Below, one piece after another: positions 1 to 7,651 of a stretch of DNA of 43,961 nucleotides. The notes beneath the pieces are model-generated. The model made no database searches, had not been told where the DNA came from, and saw only the letters and a list, made by a program, of their open reading frames with translations. The stretch is from contig JBFLZB010000015.1 in assembly GCA_040756475.1 (NCBI GenBank), positions 1 through 43,961 of the forward strand. Reading direction: 5' to 3'. The translations under genes were made by a program, and so were the position numbers. This DNA comes from Thermodesulfobacteriota bacterium. GTDB lineage: Bacteria; Desulfobacterota; Deferrisomatia; Deferrisomatales; JACRMM01. The first letter of the stretch is position 1, and each line of letters begins with the position of its first letter.

Positions 1-3
1 GTC

Positions 4-137
4 CCCCTCCACCCCGTGGAGAGGTGGGGGAAAGCCCCGACCTACCCAGCTTCACGCCGGAGGGGATTCCCGTAAGGGCGTAGGGGCGCGTTCCGGGGGT
101 TCGGGGCCAAGTCCGCTCGTAGCACCCGGGAATCCCC
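4..137. repeat. Inverted repeats upstream of the first gene
   Basis: The 190 bases before the first gene hold no convincing coding region. Two structures are visible. A hairpin lies near positions 9-24 (CTCCAC, CCC loop, GTGGAG). An 11-base inverted repeat has one arm at 62-72 (GGGGATTCCCG) and its exact complement at 127-137 (CGGGAATCCCC), 54 bases apart. Each arm is itself nearly palindromic, so it could be a pair of protein-binding sites or one long hairpin. The function is unknown. Confidence 0.4.
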
Positions 138-190
138 GCAGGAGCGGCCTCGGCCGCGAACTTCGGCCCCCCCCACCGCAAGGAGAACCC

Positions 191-1054
191 ATGTTTCTCC
201 ATTCCCTGATCGCCACCGACCTCTCGGCCGGCTCCGGCCCCCTGCTGGAGTGCACGACCCAGCTCCAGGCCCTGGGCACCCAGCGCGTCACCCTGGCCCA
301 CGTGGCGGAGACGCGGCACTCGGTAGGCCTCGACGACGCCCTGGCCGAGGACCACCTCCCCGAGCTCGAAGCGCAGGCGCAGACCCTGCGCGAACAGGGC
401 TACGCGGTGGAGACCCGGCTCGCCAAGGGCGTGGCCTGGTACGAGGTAGTGGAGGCGGCCCGCCAATCTGGAGCCGACCTCGTGGTAACCGCCTCCCACG
501 GCCGGGGCGCCGTGCTGAGCTCGCTCTTAGGGGGTACTGCGGCGCGGATCGTGGAGTACGCTCCCTGCCCGGTGCTGGTGCTGCGGATGAGTCTCATGGC
601 GGAGGACGGCGGGCGCTACTGCCCGCTTCGCTTCTCCAAGGCGCTCGACCACGTGCTCTTCCCCACGGACTTCTCCGAGGCCGCACGGAAGGCCTTCGAG
701 GTGCTCCAGGGGCTGGCCGGCCGCATCGGGCGGATCTCGCTGGTCCACGTAAACCAGCGGGTGGCCTGGGAGCACCTGGCGCCCGAGATCGCCGCGAGCT
801 ACACGGAGGACGACGCCCGCAGGCTCGGGGACATGACCGAGGTCCTCCAGGGCGCGGGATGCAGGCGCGTCGCATCGCAGATCGCCCAGGGAGACCCCCG
901 CAAGGTCCTCCTGGAGCAGGCCGCCCAGGAGGACGTGAGCCTCGTCGTCATGGGGACTCGGGGCTGGGGCGAGCTGCCCGGCATGCTCCTCGGGAGCACG
1001 GCCTACAGCCTGGTGCGCCGGGCCCGGGCGCCGGTGCTCCTGGTGAGGGGTTGA
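191..1054 (+). CDS. Universal stress protein, tandem UspA domains
   Basis: This 287-residue protein consists of two UspA (alpha/beta, ATP-binding type) domains in tandem, roughly residues 1-137 and 150-287. The second domain ends with a clear nucleotide-binding signature, GTRG followed by nine residues and GS. The first has a related but less regular SHGRG...GGT version, so the two halves may differ in nucleotide binding. Tandem Usp proteins are cytoplasmic and act in stress or energy-limited survival; the ligand cannot be told from sequence. The start is ATG 191, preceded by AAGGAG at good spacing. The next gene begins about 80 bases downstream on the same strand, so cotranscription is possible but not shown. 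The family call is secure, the physiological role is not. Confidence 0.9.
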   Translation: MFLHSLIATDLSAGSGPLLECTTQLQALGTQRVTLAHVAETRHSVGLDDALAEDHLPELEAQAQTLREQGYAVETRLAKGVAWYEVVEAARQSGADLVVTASHGRGAVLSSLLGGTAARIVEYAPCPVLVLRMSLMAEDGGRYCPLRFSKALDHVLFPTDFSEAARKAFEVLQGLAGRIGRISLVHVNQRVAWEHLAPEIAASYTEDDARRLGDMTEVLQGAGCRRVASQIAQGDPRKVLLEQAAQEDVSLVVMGTRGWGELPGMLLGSTAYSLVRRARAPVLLVRG

Positions 1055-1134
1055 CCGGGGTCAAGGCGCGGAGTCCGCGGCACCTGTTTCCATGGGGGCG
1101 CCGCGCCCTGCGGTCTTCCTCCTCCGGAGTTGCC

Positions 1135-2493
1135 ATGAACGCCACCCCTTCCCTTCCCCGCTTCGAACGGCAGCCCAGTGCGGCCGCACCGGCTCAGGCC
1201 GAGCCGGCCCGCCTCCCCCACCCCTCCAAGCTCTTCGTCGAGACGACCACCCGGTGCAACCTGCGCTGCGCCATGTGCGTGAAGCAGACCCACGACCACG
1301 GCATGGAGGAGGGCGACCTCTCGCTTCGGACCTTCCGGGCACTGGAGCCCGCCTTTCCGCAATTGGACGCCCTGGTGCTCTCAGGCATCGGAGAGCCCCT
1401 CCTGCACCCGGGGCTCGAAGGCTTCATCCGGCTCGCGCGCCGCGCCATGCCCGCCTCCGGCTGGATCGGCTTCCAGTCCAACGCGCTGTTGCTCGACGAT
1501 GCCCGGGCGCTCTCCCTCCTCGACGCGGGCCTCGACCGGATCTGCCTCTCCCTGGACGCGGTCTCCCCGGCCACTTTCCGACGCCTCCGGGAAGGGGGCG
1601 AGGTGGGGGCCGTGGACCGCGGCCTTGCGGCCCTTGGCCGGGCCGAGGCCGCCACCGGCCGCCAGATCGCCAAGGGCATCGAGTTCGTGGCCGTGCGCGA
1701 CAACGTGGCCGAGCTCCCCGAAGTGGTCCGGTGGGCCGCCCGCCGGGGGGCGACCTTTGCCCTGGTCACCCAGGTTCTCCCCTACGACGAGCGCCTCGTG
1801 GAGCAGGCCGCCTACGATCCCAACACGGACGTGGCCGTGGGGTTCTTCGAGCCGTGGCGCAAGCGCGCCCGGGCCGAAGGGGTGGACCTGGCGCGCTACT
1901 TCGAGGTCCTGTGGAAGTACACCAAGACCCCGGAGGAAGAGCGCATCGTCGCCTTCATCGAGGCCGTGAAGGCCGACGCCCACGCCCGGGACGTGTTCGT
2001 CAACGTCCAGAAGATCCTCGAGCGAGACGAGACGTGGATCTCCTACGTGGAGGAGGTCTTCGGAGAAGCCGCGGCGGCTGCCCGGGAGGAAGGGCTGGAG
2101 CTGCGCCTGCCCGAGGTGGTTCCCCACGGCGACCGGCGCTGCGCGTTCGTGGAAGAGGGGGGTGCGTTCGTATCCTGGGATGGGAACGTCCACCCCTGCT
2201 ACTTCCTCTGGCACGGCTACCGGTGTCTCATCAACGGGCGGGAGAAGTTCGTACGCCCACGGGTCTTCGGAAACACGAAGGAAGGGGGCATCCTCGACAT
2301 CTGGAAAGACCCCGCCTACCGCGCCTTCCGGGAGGGCGTGACCCGCTACGACTACCCCTTCTGCTCGGATTGCAACCTGGCCAAGTGCTGCGACTACGTC
2401 ACGGCCGAGGAGTTCGAGCAGGACTGCTTCCTCAACGCCGAGCCCTGCGGCGACTGCCTGTGGTGCAAGGGGGTGTTCCACTGCCTGTCGTGA
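1135..2493 (+). CDS. Radical SAM/SPASM protein, possible metalloenzyme maturase
   Basis: This 452-residue radical SAM enzyme has the [4Fe-4S]/SAM-binding motif CNLRCAMC at about residues 42-49. It is followed by a TIM-barrel-like core with GxGEPLL-type and SLD motifs. The C-terminus is Cys-rich (WDGNVHPCYF, then CSDCNLAKCC and CGDCLWC), typical of a SPASM domain carrying auxiliary iron-sulfur clusters. Such proteins modify peptides or mature metalloenzymes; this one resembles the radical SAM/SPASM group described as putative metalloenzyme maturases, but the substrate is not visible. The start is ATG 1135 after CCGGAG; the reading frame stays open far upstream only because of high GC. The next gene, an ArsD-like fusion, starts 38 bases downstream, so the two probably share a transcript. 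A link to arsenic metabolism is inferred from position only. Confidence 0.8.
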   Translation: MNATPSLPRFERQPSAAAPAQAEPARLPHPSKLFVETTTRCNLRCAMCVKQTHDHGMEEGDLSLRTFRALEPAFPQLDALVLSGIGEPLLHPGLEGFIRLARRAMPASGWIGFQSNALLLDDARALSLLDAGLDRICLSLDAVSPATFRRLREGGEVGAVDRGLAALGRAEAATGRQIAKGIEFVAVRDNVAELPEVVRWAARRGATFALVTQVLPYDERLVEQAAYDPNTDVAVGFFEPWRKRARAEGVDLARYFEVLWKYTKTPEEERIVAFIEAVKADAHARDVFVNVQKILERDETWISYVEEVFGEAAAAAREEGLELRLPEVVPHGDRRCAFVEEGGAFVSWDGNVHPCYFLWHGYRCLINGREKFVRPRVFGNTKEGGILDIWKDPAYRAFREGVTRYDYPFCSDCNLAKCCDYVTAEEFEQDCFLNAEPCGDCLWCKGVFHCLS

Positions 2494-2531
2494 CACCCCG
2501 TCCCAGCCGACCCCCGAAAGGAGTACCCAAG

Positions 2532-3158
2532 ATGCCGGCTACCTTGCAGGTCTTCGATCCCCCCCTGTGCTGTTCCACCGGCGTGTGCGGTCCCGGCGTG
2601 GACCCGGGGCTGGCCCGCTTCGCCGCCGACCTCAAGCGCCTGCAAGAACAGGGAGTGCGCGTCGAACGGTTCAACCTGGCCCAGGACCCCGGGGCGTTTG
2701 CGCGAAGCTATGCGGTGAGCAAGGCGCTCGCCGAGGAGGGCCAGGCCTGCCTGCCCTTGGTCTTGGTGGATGGGAAGATCGTCAGCCGGTGCTCCTACCC
2801 CACCTGCGAGCAGTTGGACCGCCTGATCCTGGGCAGCTCGGGGGAAGAGCCGGGGCTCTATTCCGGCGCCGTGGAAGAGCTCGTGGCCATCGGCGCCGCC
2901 ATCGCGTCCAACTGCGAGCCGTGCTTCAAGCACCACTGCGGCCAGGCCCTCAAGCTGGGCGTGAGCCGGGAAGACATGGCACGCGCGGTGCGAACCGCCC
3001 AGATGTGCTGGGCACGCCACTGGGTTCCGCGCCCCGCGCAATTCCCGGCGCTTCGGGCATCGAGGCGCTCAACGTCGATCCCGAGGCCGCCGCCCTGGAG
3101 GCGGACCTGCGCCGGGCCGGGATCGAGCCCTATGCTTGGGTGGTCAACCAGAGTCTGA
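2532..3158 (+). pseudogene. ArsD-like metallochaperone fused to AhpD-like domain, 3' end broken
   Basis: Residues 1 to about 100 match ArsD, the arsenic metallochaperone that delivers As(III) to the ArsA ATPase: the vicinal Cys pair plus third Cys (LCCSTGVCG) stands at the N-terminus, followed by the thioredoxin-like fold and LVLVDGKI. Residues from about 112 onward match the carboxymuconolactone decarboxylase/AhpD fold, with the redox motif NCEPCFKHH (CxxC-x2-HH). After RTAQM, near position 3000, the AhpD-like sequence stops and the frame continues as Arg/Pro/Ser-rich out-of-frame sequence to a TGA at 3158. An ArsA C-terminal remnant follows in another frame. The ribosome site AAAGGAG before ATG 2532 is intact, so a protein may still be made. 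The ArsD part keeps its metal-binding cysteines; only the tail is lost. I infer a deletion that joined this gene to arsA. Confidence 0.75.
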
Positions 3159-3316
3159 CTCCCCTCACACTACGCGATCCCCTGCTTCGGGCCCGCCGCC
3201 GAGCTGAGGCCCGGTACCTGAAGGAAGTCGCCGAGAGCCATCCGCGGGTCGTGGTACTGCCATGGCATGCGGAACCCGGCTTGGGTCTGGAATCGAACGG
3301 AGGAAGGATCCCATGA
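3059..3316 (+). pseudogene. Remnant of ArsA arsenite-efflux ATPase C-terminus
   Basis: Translation in the frame beginning at 3059 gives DPEAAALEADLRRAGIEPYA, then WVVNQSL and DPLLRARRRAEARYL, ending near VVVLPWHAEPGL. This is the C-terminal end of an ArsA ATPase (the LQxDLRRAGIxPxAWVxNxSL block). No P-loop, switch or signature regions of ArsA precede it: upstream sequence in this window belongs to the ArsD-like fusion in a different frame. ArsA proteins have well over 500 residues, so more than 80 percent of the gene is missing. The arrangement arsD followed by arsA is standard in ars operons, which supports a deletion spanning the end of the first and most of the second. There is no start codon or ribosome site for this piece. 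Confidence 0.75.
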
Positions 3317-3348
3317 ACATCACGTCGCTGCTGCACTCCATCGGCTGA
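3313..3348 (+). other. Eleven-codon ORF with a strong ribosome binding site
   Basis: GGAGGAAGG lies five bases before ATG 3313, one of the strongest Shine-Dalgarno matches in the window, yet the frame closes after MNITSLLHSIG. It begins inside the tail of the ArsA remnant. It may be the surviving 5' end of a further ars-operon gene, or a leader peptide. I cannot tell which. Confidence 0.3.
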
Positions 3349-3393
3349 ACGACCTGAGGCGATGACGCGCCACCGGCAGTTAGCCGGCGTAGC

Positions 3394-3633
3394 TTGCGGT
3401 TTTTGGACGGAACCAAAGTAACGGTCAACGGTCTCAACGAGATCATGGCGGCCCTGCATGGTCTGGGAAGACCTGCGAACCACAGCGCCGCCGATGAAAT
3501 CCTGCACCTCTTGAAGGCTGCCAAGAACTACATTCCCGCTTCCGAAGTCGTCCGGAGGGAATACCAGCACCTCCTCATCGAGGAGTACAAGGCCTACCTT
3601 GCCGTCAAAGATCGGGCGGGAGATCGGCCGTGA
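3394..3633 (+). CDS. Small conserved-looking protein of unknown function
   Basis: This is a 79-residue hydrophilic, probably helical, cytoplasmic protein. It starts at TTG 3394 (MRFLDGTKVTVNGLNEIM) and contains the pattern AADEILHLLKAAKNYIPASE followed by REYQHLLIEEYKAYL. The combination of a short beta N-terminus, the KNYIP segment and a C-terminal EY-rich helix recalls small proteins found beside thioredoxin and permease genes in sulfate and iron reducers, sometimes annotated as NAC-family factors, but I do not recognise it with certainty. There is no good ribosome site before the TTG, which fits decay of this neighbourhood; a TTG at 3403 is another possible start. Codon use is less GC-biased than in the flanking genes. 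It lies just after ars-gene remnants and converges with the cytochrome gene downstream. Confidence 0.5.
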   Translation: MRFLDGTKVTVNGLNEIMAALHGLGRPANHSAADEILHLLKAAKNYIPASEVVRREYQHLLIEEYKAYLAVKDRAGDRP

Positions 3634-3738
3634 AAAGATGGACGGCTCGGGTGGTTGCCCACGGACCGAGGGCAGCGGCGGCCCGGGACTCCGGGGCGGA
3701 ATCCGGCATCCGAATGCCGCCCCGAAGCCCGCTGCAGC

Positions 3739-4569
3739 TTAGATCTTCTTGGGCGCAACGTCGTAGATGTTCGGCTTCTTCTCGTCGTGTCCGCTGTGGC
3801 AGGTGAGGCAATTCATCTTGCCTCGGGTGTTTTCCATCTCCCCCCCCATGTCGTGGCACGCCCGACACGCCGTCACTGCTTCCGGGGTCGGGAACTCACC
3901 CTTGAAGGAGCCCGCGAGTTGCGCGTTGAGGGCGATCACGGTCTCCCTCGTCACGCAGGCGGCGATATGGGCGCAACGTTCGGTTCGCTCCTTCGAAAAG
4001 GCCTTTGCCCCGGACGCCTTGGTCCAGTGAGAGATCGAGACGTGGCAGAGGGTGGAGTCCGCCCTCGAGGGCTTGATCTCCATCTGCGCCCGCTTGATCG
4101 GGACATCGGGGAGAGCCGTGTACTGGTAGTGGTTGAACACCTCGTCGATGATCGGCGCTGCGTTCGGCGAGACCAGGTAGATCGCCATGGCCGCCCCCTG
4201 AAGGGCGCCGCAGGTCGCTCCCCAGCCGACGATCCCGCCCGCGCCGACCCGGGTCACGGTGGTGGGGTAGGTGAGGTAGGGGCCGCCTACCTTGTCCGCG
4301 AGCATCTCCACGATCGTCGCGAAGACGCCGTAGAAGCAGTCACCCAGGAGCTTGTTCGTGTAGGCAAGCTCCAGGGCTTCTTCCGGGTCCAGGGCCACGT
4401 AGGGCAGGGGCTCGTGGTACACCTTGCCCTTCTTGTCCAGCTTGATCTCCGGCCGCTTGGTGGGGGCCTTGTCCTGGGCCCCCGCCAGCCGCAGCGCGCC
4501 GGCGCCGAGGACCCCGGCAGCCGCGAGCCCTCCTGCCATGCCGAGCACCCTTCGCCTGTCCTGGTTCAT
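3739..4569 (-). CDS. Split-Soret cytochrome c
   Basis: This 276-residue protein has a twin-arginine-like signal (NQDRRRVLGMAGG, then an Ala/Gly-rich stretch), indicating periplasmic export. The middle carries the C_GCAxxG_C_C-type block (CFYGVFATIVEMLA ... GGIVGWGATCGALQGAAMA), and the C-terminal part has two heme c sites, CRACH and CLTCH. This order and the size match the split-Soret cytochrome c known from Desulfovibrio, a dimeric diheme protein whose physiological partner is not settled. The start is ATG 4569 (minus strand), preceded by GAGAGGAG; upstream in-frame sequence is arginine-rich and implausible. The gene faces away from the sensor-kinase cluster and converges with the small gene at 3394. 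A role in electron supply to the nearby molybdoenzyme is possible but unsupported by operon structure. Confidence 0.85.
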   Translation of the reverse strand: MNQDRRRVLGMAGGLAAAGVLGAGALRLAGAQDKAPTKRPEIKLDKKGKVYHEPLPYVALDPEEALELAYTNKLLGDCFYGVFATIVEMLADKVGGPYLTYPTTVTRVGAGGIVGWGATCGALQGAAMAIYLVSPNAAPIIDEVFNHYQYTALPDVPIKRAQMEIKPSRADSTLCHVSISHWTKASGAKAFSKERTERCAHIAACVTRETVIALNAQLAGSFKGEFPTPEAVTACRACHDMGGEMENTRGKMNCLTCHSGHDEKKPNIYDVAPKKI

Positions 4570-5270
4570 GATTCTTTCTCCTCTCCCTCGCGGGGGAAAC
4601 GGGATGCGGCCGTCGATTCCCCCGGCCGCGTCGGGGACGTCATGGGGAAACCGGACCCGCCTCGGACGGGAGCGCCGATCGCGGCCGGGTCCCCACCGGC
4701 GGGCAGCATGGGACCGTTGGCGTCTCGACGATGAGCCCCAGCGGGCTCCCGGAAGCACGAGGGGGGAAGGCAACCCCCTGATGTATCGTTGCGAACGGCC
4801 GACTTGTCCGATACTTCACAAGAAGCGTCTACGAAGCGGAAGTCCTTGTCAATATGAATCGAATCCACAAAAGAAAAGGTATTGATTCCAGTTAGGTACA
4901 GCAGGCAAGTAGTGACTTGGCCAACACGCTCATAGCCAACACGTCAAGAACATGGCAGCTCATGCCCCGTACTGGAATGCGAGATCTCCGGGCGGCAGTG
5001 ACCGAGCAGAGCGCAGGGTGGAGACGGTACTGGCCGACGCGCATTCCTCGGGCTGTCCCCGAGACGCGCTTCTCCGGCAGGATCCCCCGCCTCGGGGGCG
5101 ACCCAGGCACCTCGCCCGGTCCTTGACCTGGACCGCGCGAGCGACGTAGCGTGAGAATCGTTACACCTGATCTGGAGTGGGTTTGGAGAGGGACACATGC
5201 GGCGTGGGTCTCGGGATCGGGTCGTGCCCGTCCACCCTCCGGGGCGGAGCCCCCTTGCGGTGATACGCAC
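4570..5270. other. Long divergent intergenic region
   Basis: About 700 bases separate the cytochrome gene (minus) from the binding-protein gene (plus). I see no convincing gene; ORFs on both strands here are Arg/Pro-rich and lack ribosome sites. Positions about 4790-4960 are clearly more AT-rich than the surroundings and are the likely promoter area for the minus-strand cytochrome gene. A TTGACA hexamer on the minus strand lies at 4847-4852 but has no good -10 partner. A GTG at 5151 could extend the binding protein, but ATG 5271 directly precedes its signal peptide. Confidence 0.5.
4803..4822. promoter_or_regulatory. Possible CRP/FNR-type operator
   Basis: The sequence CTTGT-N10-ACAAG is a dyad. 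On the minus strand it reads TTGTGA-N6-GGACAA, a partial match to the TGTGA-N6-TCACA CRP/FNR pattern, with one good and one poor half-site. It sits about 235 bases upstream of the split-Soret cytochrome start in the AT-rich stretch. An anaerobic or catabolite regulator could bind here, but the match is imperfect. Confidence 0.25.
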
Positions 5271-6185
5271 ATGAAAGAGCTACCCCACCGTGGGGCAAGG
5301 GTCCTCGCTGCGCTCGGAGTGGCGATGGGGCTTGGCTTCCCCGCCCTCTCCCTCTCGGGTGCAGCCGCCGAGCGGGCGCCCGGCGGTGGGACCGTGGTGC
5401 GCTTCACCGTGATCCCCCGGTACAACCCCCTGCTCATGGTCAAGTCCTACCAGCCCATCATGGACTACCTGAACGAGGTGACCCCGTACCGCTTCGAGCT
5501 CAAGCTCGCCAAGACTTACGAAGAGGCGGTCGCCCTGCTGCGGTCGGGAGAGGTGGAGTTCGCCTCCCTGGGGGACGTGACCTTCACCGAGGCCTACCTC
5601 TCCTTCCAGGCGGTTCCCCTGGTGCGACCGCGAAACGCCGGAGGGGAGCCCTGGTACCGGAGCATCATCGTCGTGCGGCGCGACAGCGACATCCAAGCGC
5701 TCTCGGACCTCAAGGGACGGAGCTTCGCCTTCGGCAACGTCCACTCCACCTCGGGCAACCTCAAGCCGCGGCTGATGCTGTTCCGCGGCGGCGTTCCCCT
5801 CTCGGACCTCGGCAGTTACGTCAACCTGGAGAAACACGACTCGGTGGCCAAGGCGGTGCTCAAGGGCCACGTGGACGCGGGGGCGGTGAAGGACGTGATC
5901 GCCCAGCGGTACCAAGAGCACGGCCTGCGGTTTCTCGCCGAGTCCGACCCCGTCCCCTCGGTCCCCATCGTATGCCGTCCCGAGACCCCGGCGGATCTGC
6001 GGGAAGCCGTCCGAAACGCGCTCCTGGGGATCGACCCCTCCGACCCGGCGCTCCGGGAGCAGCTCGCCGAGTGGGACCCGGAGTTCCGCCACGGTTTTGC
6101 CGAGGCCCGGGTCGAGGACTACGGCCAGATCTTTAGGGAGATGGAGTCCATCGGCCAGACCTGTGGAGAGGGGTGCCACCGGTGA
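5271..6185 (+). CDS. PhnD-like periplasmic binding protein, probable sensor partner
   Basis: This 304-residue protein has an N-terminal signal peptide (VLAALGVAMGLGFPALSLSG) followed by a phosphate/phosphonate-type periplasmic binding domain: FTVIPRYNPL, SYQPIMDYLNEV, FASLGDVTF, then DLKGRSFAFGN with STSGNLKPRLML. No ABC permease or ATPase genes are present. The gene overlaps a histidine kinase gene and belongs to a three-gene sensing unit. PhnD-like proteins are known beside, or fused to, the kinases of tetrathionate and arsenate respiratory systems, where they present the oxyanion to the sensor. I infer that it binds arsenate or a related oxyanion. The extreme C-terminus reads TCGEGCHR, a CX3CH pattern close to but not matching a heme c site. 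The start is ATG 5271; the ribosome site is weak, and GTG 5151 in frame is a less likely alternative. Confidence 0.8.
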   Translation: MKELPHRGARVLAALGVAMGLGFPALSLSGAAAERAPGGGTVVRFTVIPRYNPLLMVKSYQPIMDYLNEVTPYRFELKLAKTYEEAVALLRSGEVEFASLGDVTFTEAYLSFQAVPLVRPRNAGGEPWYRSIIVVRRDSDIQALSDLKGRSFAFGNVHSTSGNLKPRLMLFRGGVPLSDLGSYVNLEKHDSVAKAVLKGHVDAGAVKDVIAQRYQEHGLRFLAESDPVPSVPIVCRPETPADLREAVRNALLGIDPSDPALREQLAEWDPEFRHGFAEARVEDYGQIFREMESIGQTCGEGCHR

Positions 6186-7651
6186 GCAGCCCGCGGTTCG
6201 GGATCACGGCCAAGTTCACCGTGTTGGCCTCCGGGCTCGTGGTGCTCTCCGCCCTGCTCTGGGGGGGCTTCGCGTGGGCCAGGGAGAGGGCTCTCCTGCG
6301 GGAGCACACCGAGCGGGAGGGCCGCCTCCTCGTCTCCGCCATGGCCATCCCCATCATCAACGCCCTCCTCTACGAGGAGATCGGCGTCATCGAGGAGGGA
6401 GGGCTGCTGGACAACTTCGTAGCGGAGATCATGGCCCAGGAGGCTCTCGAACCCCTCTACGCCGTGGTGCTGGACCCCAGCGGGAAGGTACTGGCCCACA
6501 ACGTCTTCGCCGAGTACGGTCGGATCTACGCCGACCCCCTCACCGAGCGGGCCCTCTCCGCCCAGGCGTTCCTCCTCCAGGAGACCGCGGTGGGAGGCGT
6601 GGAGGCCTGGGACCTGGCCTACCCCCTGGCGATCCACGGCAAGCGCTGGGGCGTCCTTCGCGTCGGCATCTCGCTTCACCCCCTCCAGGAGCAGCTTCGG
6701 GCACTGGCGACCCGCATCACCCTGTTCGCAGGGTTGTTCTTCGCGGGCGGGGTGCTGGTCTTCCACGCCCTCGGCCGGGGCCTGGCCCGGCCGCTCCTGG
6801 CCCTGGTGGGGCGCATGGAGTCGGTGGGAAGCGCCCTGCCGGAGCTCCCGGCCCCCGCACTCCGCCGGGACGAGATCGGCGAGCTGGAGCGCAGCTTTCG
6901 CGGGATGCTCGAGCGGCTCCGGGCCAGCGAGGCCGAACGGGAACGCGCGACGCGACACCTGCTGGAGAACGAGCGCCTGGTGGCGGCCGGGCAGATCGTG
7001 GCCGGGGTGGCCCACGAGGTGAACAACCCCCTGGCGGCCCTGGAGGGAGCCCTCTTCCACGCCGAGCGGGCGCCGGAGAAAGACCGGGAGCGCTACCTCC
7101 GGGTGGCCCGTCAGGGGATGGAGCGGATCCGCACCGTGGTGGCTCAGCTCCTCGACCTTTCCCGCTCCGGCGAGGTGCGGCTCCAGCCCGAGCCCCTGGA
7201 GAAGCTCTTCCAGGAGGCCGCCCTCTTCGCCAAGATGGCCCTCAAGCGAAAGGCCGTACTCCTCGATGTCCGGGGTCCACCCCCGGCCGTCACCGTGCGG
7301 GCCGACCGCCACAAGGTCCAGCAGGCGCTCCTGAACCTTGTCCTCAATGCTGCCGACGCGGCCGGGGAGAGCGGCACCGTACGGATCACGGCGACTGCAG
7401 ACGTGGGCTGCGTCTCCTTCGAAGTAGAGGACGACGGACCGGGCGTCCCGCCCGAGCTCCGGGAGAGGATCTTTGAGCCGTTTTTCACCACCAAGCCCCC
7501 CGGCCGGGGCAGCGGCATGGGGCTGGCCATCTCGCGACGCATCGCCGAGGTCCACGGGGGGAGCCTCACCCTGGAGGACGCCCCCAGGGGCGGGGCACGG
7601 TTCGTGCTCCGGCTTCCAGCGCACCCCGAGGGAAAGGAGCGCCGCCCATGA
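6182..7651 (+). CDS. Membrane sensor histidine kinase
   Basis: This 489-residue kinase has two membrane segments (about residues 10-30 and 177-200) flanking a periplasmic region, then a HAMP-like linker (LARPLLALVGRM), a HisKA domain with the phosphoacceptor His at about residue 278 in VAHEVNNPLAAL, and a HATPase domain with NLVLNAADA (N box), EDDGPGVP and GSGMGLAI. GTG 6182 is chosen as start because it overlaps the stop of the binding-protein gene (GTGA) and sits about ten bases after GGAGAGG; GTG 6173 is possible. Its own stop overlaps the ATG of the response regulator gene. The three genes are therefore translationally coupled and likely form one signalling unit: binding protein, kinase, sigma-54 activator. 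The signal is inferred to be the substrate of the molybdoenzyme encoded next. Confidence 0.9.
   Translation: MSSPRFGITAKFTVLASGLVVLSALLWGGFAWARERALLREHTEREGRLLVSAMAIPIINALLYEEIGVIEEGGLLDNFVAEIMAQEALEPLYAVVLDPSGKVLAHNVFAEYGRIYADPLTERALSAQAFLLQETAVGGVEAWDLAYPLAIHGKRWGVLRVGISLHPLQEQLRALATRITLFAGLFFAGGVLVFHALGRGLARPLLALVGRMESVGSALPELPAPALRRDEIGELERSFRGMLERLRASEAERERATRHLLENERLVAAGQIVAGVAHEVNNPLAALEGALFHAERAPEKDRERYLRVARQGMERIRTVVAQLLDLSRSGEVRLQPEPLEKLFQEAALFAKMALKRKAVLLDVRGPPPAVTVRADRHKVQQALLNLVLNAADAAGESGTVRITATADVGCVSFEVEDDGPGVPPELRERIFEPFFTTKPPGRGSGMGLAISRRIAEVHGGSLTLEDAPRGGARFVLRLPAHPEGKERRP

Noticed and set aside
4892-5443. 183-codon minus-strand ORF in the region before the binding-protein gene
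   Set aside because: No ribosome site or domain pattern, and it runs into the opposite gene; the area looks like promoter DNA.
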